A DNA stretch of 64,000 nt from Acetobacteraceae bacterium ESL0709 (GTDB lineage Bacteria; Pseudomonadota; Alphaproteobacteria; Acetobacterales; Acetobacteraceae). The stretch lies in contig JAQTIA010000002.1 of NCBI GenBank assembly GCA_029433415.1, positions 261,501-325,500 of the forward strand, read 5' to 3'. Below are positions 58,428 through 64,000 of the stretch, in pieces. The notes under the pieces were generated by a model. The model was not told the origin of the DNA and searched no databases. It saw only the letters and a list, made by a program, of their open reading frames with translations. The translations under genes were made by a program, and so were the position numbers. How positions within the stretch are numbered: position 1 is the stretch's first letter; each line of letters begins with the position of its first letter.

Positions 58428-58893
58428 TGATACGTACGACGCTCTGTTTGATGGATCTGTCAGTACCGACCCGGATATCCAGCTGGATGGGTTGTGCACC
58501 TGCTTCGGTGATCTGCGTGGCAATCGGCACGACGAGGCTGTCAAGAAGGACTTTCAGGCTGGCAAACTGTTCCTGCGGCGTTGCCTGTGGGGGTGCCAAT
58601 CCCTCTATGGTAAAAAGGATATTCGGCTTGTGTGCCAAGGCTGTCTTGACAGCCTGCTGGAGAGGGGCCCGATAGACATCAGGCGGCGTGCCTTCCACGA
58701 TTTCGATAAAAGGCTTTGCCTTGGGTGTGTGATCGACTTTCGGTGGCACAACCGGCGGACGGTTGGCGTTTGGATCAAATGTTCTCTGATCAATCGGGTT
58801 GCAGCCCTGCAAAATTGCGGCAGTCAGCATGAAAAGCGGGAGCTGGAGAAATATCCGGCTGCGAAATCCGACAGAGAAAAAAGGTGCAGGCAT
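58417..58893 (-). CDS. Lipoprotein of unknown function
   Basis: 158 residues with a signal peptide and lipobox AAILQGC (Cys31), a Pro-rich linker (PPVVPPKVDHTPKAKPFIEI), and a mixed domain with ALAHKPNILFTIEGLAPPQA. It overlaps the glycosyltransferase start by 11 bases, which couples the two. The pair may process or export a surface glycan. Confidence 0.75.
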   Translation of the reverse strand: MPAPFFSVGFRSRIFLQLPLFMLTAAILQGCNPIDQRTFDPNANRPPVVPPKVDHTPKAKPFIEIVEGTPPDVYRAPLQQAVKTALAHKPNILFTIEGLAPPQATPQEQFASLKVLLDSLVVPIATQITEAGAQPIQLDIRVGTDRSIKQSVVRINVR

Positions 58894-59053
58894 AATGTCT
58901 CAATTAATTGCAGGGAAGAGAGTGAAAGGCAAGATGAGGAAGCAAATGTCCGATAAAAAATAAAAAGCTTTTTAGCCCTGTTGTAATTTACGAAGGATGT
59001 TATCTAAATAGTAGTCTCTTTAAAGTTTTTTTGTAAGTGGAGGAATAGAGTCA

Positions 59054-60076
59054 ATGGCTGTTAAAATTGCTATCAATGGATTTGGCCGTATTGGCCGTCT
59101 TGTTCTGCGTGGTATTATTGAAACAGGCCGCACTGATGTCGTCCCTGTATTGATTAACGATCTCGGGTCTGTAGAAGCAAATGCCCATTTGCTGAAATAT
59201 GACAGCGTTCATGGTCGTCTTCCCGCCGATGTTGAAATCGTCAATGGCGACCTTCTGATCAAAACCCATAATGGCCGTACGATCGGCCCCATCAAGGTGA
59301 CAGCGCAGCGTAATCCCGCCGAGCTTCCTCTTGAGGGTGTTGATGTCGTCATGGAATGTACGGGCCTTTTCACGACGCGTGAGAAAGTTCAGCCTCTGTT
59401 ACAGGCCGGCGCGAAGCATGTACTTATTTCCGCGCCTTCAAGCGATGCTGAAGCCACCATCGTCTATGGTGTCAATAATGATGCACTGAAGCCCGGCATG
59501 AAAGTTGTCTCCAACGCTTCCTGCACGACAAACTGTCTGGCTCCTATGGCTTTCGTTCTTGACCAGAAATTCGGAATTGAGCGTGGCTATATGGTTGCGA
59601 TCCATTCCTACACGGGTGATCAGCGCACGATTGACACATTGCATAAGGATCCGCACCGCGCCCGTGCTGCTGCCCTGAACATTATTCCTACCTCTACGGG
59701 CGCGGCTCGTGCGATGGGTCTGGTTCTGCCGCATCTGAAGGGCCGTTTTGACGGTACGGCTATTCGTGTCCCGACACCCGATGTCTCTCTGGTTTCTTTG
59801 GATTTCGTGCCGAAAAATATTCCATCCTCTGTCGAGGAGATCAATTCGGCTCTTCTTGAGGCTTCCAAAGGCAGCTTGAAAGGCATTCTGGACTATAATG
59901 CTGAGCCGCTTGTCAGCACGGATTTCATCCATCAGCCGGCCTCTTCCACTTTTGATGCGACACAGACGGCTCTGGTCGATGGCGGCAAGCTGGTTCGTGT
60001 TGTCGCATGGTACGACAATGAGTGGGGTTTCTCCAACCGTATGTCTGACACGGCGGTCCTGTTAGGGAAAGTCTGA
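59054..60076 (+). CDS. gap: Glyceraldehyde-3-phosphate dehydrogenase
   Basis: 340 residues. The NAD-binding N-terminus [20 protein letters not shown] and catalytic [12 protein letters not shown] (active Cys), then the conserved [20 protein letters not shown] and [10 protein letters not shown], are complete. It is the first gene of a gap-pgk pair (two-base gap). A GTGGAGGAATA site precedes the start. Confidence 0.97.
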   Translation: MAVKIAINGFGRIGRLVLRGIIETGRTDVVPVLINDLGSVEANAHLLKYDSVHGRLPADVEIVNGDLLIKTHNGRTIGPIKVTAQRNPAELPLEGVDVVMECTGLFTTREKVQPLLQAGAKHVLISAPSSDAEATIVYGVNNDALKPGMKVVSNASCTTNCLAPMAFVLDQKFGIERGYMVAIHSYTGDQRTIDTLHKDPHRARAAALNIIPTSTGAARAMGLVLPHLKGRFDGTAIRVPTPDVSLVSLDFVPKNIPSSVEEINSALLEASKGSLKGILDYNAEPLVSTDFIHQPASSTFDATQTALVDGGKLVRVVAWYDNEWGFSNRMSDTAVLLGKV

Positions 60077-60078
60077 TC

Positions 60079-61293
60079 ATGGCGTATCGTACGCTTGATG
60101 AGGTTGAAGTACGCGGTAAACGCGTACTTCTCCGTGCTGATCTTAATGTGCCCGTTCATAATGGGGTTATCACAGATACGACGCGGATTGAACGCGTCGT
60201 CCCGACAATCCGCGAGCTTTCCGACAAGGGTGCCAAGGTCATTCTTCTTAGCCATTTTGCTCGTCCCAAGGGCAAGGTCGTGCCGGAAATGTCTCTGGAG
60301 CCTGTGAGTGTCGCTGTTGCGAAAGTGCTTGGACGTCCCGTCGGTTTCGTGCATGACTGTATTGGCCCGAAGGTCACGGAAGCTGTCGGAGCCATGCAAG
60401 ATGGCGATGTCGTTCTGCTGGAAAACACCCGTTTCCATGCCGGTGAAGAGGCGAATGACCCTGCTTTCGCCAAGGCATTGGCTGAGAATGGCGATCTTTA
60501 CGTTGACGATGCTTTCTCGGCGGCGCATCGTGCTCATGCCTCTACGGAAGGTGTAGCGAGGCTTCTGCCATCTTTTGCTGGCAGGCTGATGCAGGCGGAG
60601 CTTAGTGCACTGACAGCCGCTCTGGAATGTCCCGAGCGCCCGGTTGGGGCCATTATTGGCGGCTCCAAGATTTCGACCAAGCTTGATCTGCTCGGAAACA
60701 TGATCGAGAAAGTCGATGTCCTGTTTATTGGCGGGGCTATGGCCAATACCTTCCTGGCGGCTCAGGGTTATAATCTCGGCAAATCCCTTCAGGAAGCCGA
60801 GATGCATGATACAGCTCGCGAGATTGCCAAACGCGCCAAGGCGAAAGGCTGTGATATCGTCCTTCCTGTCGATGCCGTTGTGGCACGCGAGTTCAAGGAA
60901 AATGCCGAGACACAAATCTGCCCGATCGACCAGATTCCAGCCGATGCCATGATGCTGGATGTCGGGCCGAAAACAATTGAGTTGATTTCCAAACGTCTGG
61001 CTTCCCTGAAGACGCTGGTCTGGAACGGCCCGCTTGGTGCTTTCGAAATTGCGCCTTTTGACAAGGGTACAAACGAAGTCGCCAAAGTGGTTGCCAAACT
61101 GACCGACGAAGGCAAGCTCCGTTCTGTGGCCGGCGGTGGTGACACAGTGTCTGCCCTGAAACATGCTGGCGTGGCTCACGATATGAGCTATGTTTCCACA
61201 GCGGGTGGCGCTTTCCTTGAATGGCTGGAAGGTAAACTCCTCCCGGGCATTATCGTTCTTAGCGAACTGGGTGGCGGTTTGGGGCTGGAATAA
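60079..61293 (+). CDS. pgk: Phosphoglycerate kinase
   Basis: 404 residues with [80 protein letters not shown], and the nucleotide-binding [19 protein letters not shown], all as in Pgk. It transfers phosphate from 1,3-bisphosphoglycerate to ADP. It follows gap after two bases and is followed by a strong terminator. Confidence 0.97.
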   Translation: MAYRTLDEVEVRGKRVLLRADLNVPVHNGVITDTTRIERVVPTIRELSDKGAKVILLSHFARPKGKVVPEMSLEPVSVAVAKVLGRPVGFVHDCIGPKVTEAVGAMQDGDVVLLENTRFHAGEEANDPAFAKALAENGDLYVDDAFSAAHRAHASTEGVARLLPSFAGRLMQAELSALTAALECPERPVGAIIGGSKISTKLDLLGNMIEKVDVLFIGGAMANTFLAAQGYNLGKSLQEAEMHDTAREIAKRAKAKGCDIVLPVDAVVAREFKENAETQICPIDQIPADAMMLDVGPKTIELISKRLASLKTLVWNGPLGAFEIAPFDKGTNEVAKVVAKLTDEGKLRSVAGGGDTVSALKHAGVAHDMSYVSTAGGAFLEWLEGKLLPGIIVLSELGGGLGLE

Positions 61294-61322
61294 AATTTTC
61301 CGGTCTTTGAAGACGGGAAAAA

Positions 61323-61354
61323 GGCGGCGTGATTTTATCACAGCCGCCTTTTTT
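61323..61354 (+). terminator. Terminator after gap-pgk
   Basis: GGCGGC...GCCGCC hairpin (61323-61348) followed by TTTTTT, 30 bases beyond the pgk stop. Confidence 0.9.
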
Positions 61355-61416
61355 CGTGGAACGAAGACAAATACGATTCTGTCCCCTTCTTGACAGGGGG
61401 CAGGGACTGCCTATAT

Positions 61417-61437
61417 GGTTCGATAATTATAGAACTA
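61417..61437. promoter_or_regulatory. Operator-like site upstream of OYE D
   Basis: TGGTTCGATAATTATAGAAC followed by T: an imperfect inverted repeat GTTC...GAAC like the OYE A and B operators, 29 bases before the start codon. Confidence 0.6.
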
Positions 61438-61465
61438 ATTCTATAGTGAGAAAGAGGACGTTTTT

Positions 61466-62554
61466 ATGCCGACTTTATTTGACCCTATTCAACTTGGTTC
61501 TATTCAGGCTGCCAATCGCGTGTTCATGGCGCCTCTAACGCGTGCGAAAGCCACGAAAGCCGGTGTGCCAACGCCGATTATGGTGGAGTATTATACGCAG
61601 CGCGCCACGGCCGGGCTGATCGTTTCAGAAGCGACGGGCATTTCCCGTCAGGGACTTGGCTGGATCAACGGGCCCGGCATCTGGAATGATGAGCAAGTCG
61701 AAGGCTGGAAGCCGATTGTCAGGGCCGTGCATGAGAAAGGCGGCAAGATTGTCTGCCAGCTCTGGCATATGGGCCGTATGGTTCATTCTTCCACAACGGG
61801 CGAGCAGCCCGTCGCTCCCTCTGTGTCAACCGCACCGGGGCATATTCATACATATGAGGGTAAAAGACCTTACGAGGAAGCCCGTGCTCTTCGGCTGGAT
61901 GAACTCCCTGGCATTATCGAAGATTACGCCAATGCTGCCCGTAATGCGATGAAAGCAGGTTTTGATGGTGTGCAGATTCATGCGGCTAACGGCTATTTGC
62001 TGCATGAATTTCTAAGCGATGGCACTAATCACCGCACGGACCAGTATGGCGGTTCTCCTGAAAACCGTATCCGTCTGCTGCGTGAAGTGACGGAAGCTGT
62101 TATCAAGGCTGTCGGGGCTGAGCATGTAGGCGTTCGCCTTTCTCCCAATGGTTCCGTGCAGGGGACGATGGACAGTAATCCTGAGGCTGTTTATCTCCCG
62201 GCGGTGACAATGTTGCAGGAGCTGGGTATTGCCTGGCTTGCCCTGCGTGAATCTCGCCCTGTAAGTGAATTCACCTTTGCCGAGACGACGGAACAGCCGA
62301 AACTGTCACCACAAATCCGCAAGATTTTCAAAAACCCGCTCGTGCTGAATCAGGATTATTCACCTGAGGAAGCTGAAGAGGCAGTTGAAACGGGCCGTGC
62401 CGACGCTATCAGCTTTGGTCGTCCTTATATCGCCAATCCTGATCTTCTGCGTCGTTTGAAGGAAAAGCTCCCTCTCCAGAAGGACGTTATGACCACATGG
62501 TACGGCGCTGAGCTTGGCGCAAAGGGCTATACGGATTATCCTTTCGCGCCCTGA
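61466..62554 (+). CDS. Old yellow enzyme family FMN oxidoreductase (paralogue D)
   Basis: 362 residues. Motifs AANRVFMAPLTRAKATKAGV, CQLWHMGRMVHSSTTGEQPV, HAANGYLLHEFLSDGTNHRT and SFGRPYIANPDLLRRLKEKL are complete. It lies directly downstream of gap-pgk but after a terminator, with its own operator-like site. It is the fourth OYE paralogue in this window, most alike to C and A at the motif level. Confidence 0.93.
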   Translation: MPTLFDPIQLGSIQAANRVFMAPLTRAKATKAGVPTPIMVEYYTQRATAGLIVSEATGISRQGLGWINGPGIWNDEQVEGWKPIVRAVHEKGGKIVCQLWHMGRMVHSSTTGEQPVAPSVSTAPGHIHTYEGKRPYEEARALRLDELPGIIEDYANAARNAMKAGFDGVQIHAANGYLLHEFLSDGTNHRTDQYGGSPENRIRLLREVTEAVIKAVGAEHVGVRLSPNGSVQGTMDSNPEAVYLPAVTMLQELGIAWLALRESRPVSEFTFAETTEQPKLSPQIRKIFKNPLVLNQDYSPEEAEEAVETGRADAISFGRPYIANPDLLRRLKEKLPLQKDVMTTWYGAELGAKGYTDYPFAP

Positions 62555-62576
62555 AATGGCATTTTAGTTTGAACCA

Positions 62577-62617
62577 GCAAGGGTCTGTTCCGGTTAAAGC
62601 CGGGACAGGCCCTTTGC
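62577..62617. terminator. Hairpin downstream of OYE D
   Basis: GCAAGGGTCTGTTCCGG pairs with CCGGGACAGGCCCTTTGC across a short loop. The stem is long and stable, but only a short T-run (CCCTTT) follows, so it is either a weak terminator or an RNA-stabilising element. Confidence 0.6.
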
Positions 62618-62721
62618 GTTTATGTGGACAGATTATGAATAAAGCGGGATTTTGTTCGCAGTTTTGTTCGCATTAAGAGTAATTTTTGGCAACACCGTCC
62701 CAAAGAACGCGGCTTCTATTC

Positions 62722-62739
62722 AGAAATGTAAACATTTCT
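62722..62739. promoter_or_regulatory. Inverted repeat upstream of fic
   Basis: AGAAATGT-AA-ACATTTCT, perfect dyad 53 bases before the fic start, with TATAAT at 62757-62762. Just upstream, TTTTGTTCGCA is directly repeated (about 62650-62672). A likely operator for this gene. Confidence 0.5.
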
Positions 62740-62791
62740 ACAGAAAATAGTCTATTTATAATCATTCCTGTCGGTTCATAAGCGGAAATTC

Positions 62792-64000
62792 ATGCCAGTC
62801 GGAAAAAATAATCATTCTGTGAAAAATTATCGTCTCGTAGGTCAGGGGTGGCTTCGTGAGCATTTTGATCTTGATGTTCCGCCACCGCAACACCAGAGTT
62901 TTATACTTCAGAAAGGGGCAAAGCGTACGGATAATCAGGGCGAGCAGATTTCTGATTTTTATCCCCCGTCTTTTGACTTTGAAGATAACGTCATAAATCA
63001 TCTGCGTTTTTCTTTAAAAAATGAAATTCTGGATGTGAGAATTCTGGCTCTATGTATGGCAGCGATTGATCCGGCGCCTATTGAAAGCTGGTGCCTGAGA
63101 GAGCCAACAAGTGCTTATGCCCGGCGGGCTTGGTTCTTTTATGAATGGTTTACCGGCAGAAGGCTGAACCTGGAGGATGTCTCGGCAGGAAATTACAGAC
63201 CGGCATTGGACCCCAAGCGATATTTTGTTGCAGGTAGAGTGAACAGTCCCAGGCACAGGATTATTGATAATATGCTTGGGACGCCAGCCCTTTGTGTGAT
63301 TGTCAGGAGAACAGACACTCTCACGCAGTGGCTGGCCAGGGATCTGAATGCTGAAACGCGTAAAATGATCGCAACGTCCGATCCCGCCATATTATCACGT
63401 GCTATCAGTTATCTTTATACGCGTGAAACGCGCTCTTCTTTTGCCATTGAGGGCGAGCGTCCCTCCGCACAAAAGGAGGAACGTTTTATGGAGGCCTTGC
63501 GGGGAGTGTCTGATTTTGAACCGACAAAAGAAAATCTTGTGGCCCTCCAGAATGAGATTCTGGATAGTCGTTATGTGCCAACGGATTGGCGGGATTTTCA
63601 GAATTTCATCGGTCAAACAGGTTATGCTGACGAACAGGTTCATTTTATCTGCCCCAAACCGGAAGATGTCGCCTCTCTTATGGAAGGTTGGTTTGCTCTT
63701 TATAATCGCCTGAATGATGGAACAGGGGAGGTTCACCCGGTTATTATGGCGGCCATTCTGGCGTTTTGTTTCGTCTTTATTCACCCTTTTGAAGATGGCA
63801 ACGGGCGCACGCATCGTTATCTTATTCACGCCATTCTGGCCCGTCTCGGGTTTGGTCCCCAAAATTTCATTTTTCCGATTTCATCATCCATAGTGCGCGA
63901 CCGCAGGGGCTATGAAGAAAGGCTCGAGAGTTTCTCCCAGCCTATTATGCACTATATAGACCGGGAGTGGGGCAAGAAGCAGACTATAAGTGTAAAGAAT
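62792..64000 (+). CDS. Fic-domain protein with N-terminal inhibitory helix (3' cut by window edge)
   Basis: 403 residues visible to the window end. The Fic motif HPFEDGNGRTHR starts at His331, with all core residues of an active AMPylase. An autoinhibitory motif (S/T)xxxE(G/N) appears as SFAIEG (216-221) upstream of the Fic core, as in class II Fic proteins with a fused inhibitory helix. The C-terminus beyond the window likely carries a winged HTH as in many relatives. It transfers AMP to target proteins; the target is unknown. The start ATG has only a weak GCGGAA site. Confidence 0.88.
   Translation, partial: MPVGKNNHSVKNYRLVGQGWLREHFDLDVPPPQHQSFILQKGAKRTDNQGEQISDFYPPSFDFEDNVINHLRFSLKNEILDVRILALCMAAIDPAPIESWCLREPTSAYARRAWFFYEWFTGRRLNLEDVSAGNYRPALDPKRYFVAGRVNSPRHRIIDNMLGTPALCVIVRRTDTLTQWLARDLNAETRKMIATSDPAILSRAISYLYTRETRSSFAIEGERPSAQKEERFMEALRGVSDFEPTKENLVALQNEILDSRYVPTDWRDFQNFIGQTGYADEQVHFICPKPEDVASLMEGWFALYNRLNDGTGEVHPVIMAAILAFCFVFIHPFEDGNGRTHRYLIHAILARLGFGPQNFIFPISSSIVRDRRGYEERLESFSQPIMHYIDREWGKKQTISVKN

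Noticed and set aside
59932-61341. Minus-strand reading frame of 469 codons opposite pgk
   Set aside because: Pgk on the plus strand is certain; the antisense frame is a by-product of its codon bias.

Overview
The window reads as a chromosome segment of an alphaproteobacterium, most likely an acetic acid bacterium (Acetobacteraceae) of moderate GC. This is inferred from the hopanoid hpnH/I/J/M cluster, the single-cysteine alphaproteobacterial type of DksA, a sigma-32 (RpoH), a DUF2312/GapR-like gene on the prophage, and four old-yellow-enzyme paralogues. The genus cannot be fixed from the sequence alone.

Layout. 1-6.1 kb: hopanoid genes hpnM-hpnI-hpnJ (minus strand, hpnJ cut by the window edge) diverge from hpnH, which is followed by a CNNM/CBS membrane protein and dksA. 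6.14-43.88 kb: tRNA-Thr(GGT) and a prophage of about 37.7 kb integrated in its 3' end, bounded by a 55-bp direct repeat. 44-64 kb: host genes again. These are OYE paralogues with an ArsR-type regulator, rluD, rpoH, a degraded AT-rich locus, a three-repeat type I-E-like CRISPR array without cas genes, a structured non-coding stretch, a decayed glycosidase gene, an ArsC-like protein, an APC permease, a membrane protein with an OB-like domain, a glycosyltransferase with a lipoprotein, gap-pgk, a fourth OYE and a truncated Fic gene.

The prophage combines a lambda-type head (Nu1/A terminase, lambda-B-family portal, a protease fused to an HK97-type capsid) with a P2-type contractile tail (W, J, I, fibre, V, FI, FII, E/E', tape measure, U, X, D). 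All late genes run leftwards. A left-pointing early operon (34.6-38.9 kb) carries a C5 methyltransferase, a GapR-like protein, a VRR-NUC nuclease, an O-like replication protein with iterons, an adenine/cytosine-N4-type methyltransferase and a Cys-cluster protein. The lysogeny switch (40.0-41.3 kb) has three small HTH regulators and four copies of a 15-bp palindromic operator, arranged as two pairs with the same 35-bp spacing. A right-pointing operon ends in a Lar-like protein, an excisionase-like protein and the tyrosine integrase beside attR.

The most distinctive part is how cargo sits in the late region. Three blocks lie on the opposite strand inside the late operon: HEPN-like + HicB at 7.9-8.8 kb; an unknown protein + XRE-ImmA/IrrE protein at 16.0-17.8 kb; and HigB-HigA-HigA plus RHH regulator, BRO antirepressor and secreted protein at 24.2-26.8 kb. 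A conserved motif (minus strand CCCCGGCATAAAAACGC-like) occurs just upstream of three late transcription units, two of them directly after cargo blocks, and is best read as a phage late promoter. The HEPN-HicB pair and the XRE-peptidase pair are the best candidates for a little-described defence or toxin-antitoxin system. At least two phage genes (endolysin, fibre accessory) look frameshifted, so the prophage may be decaying.
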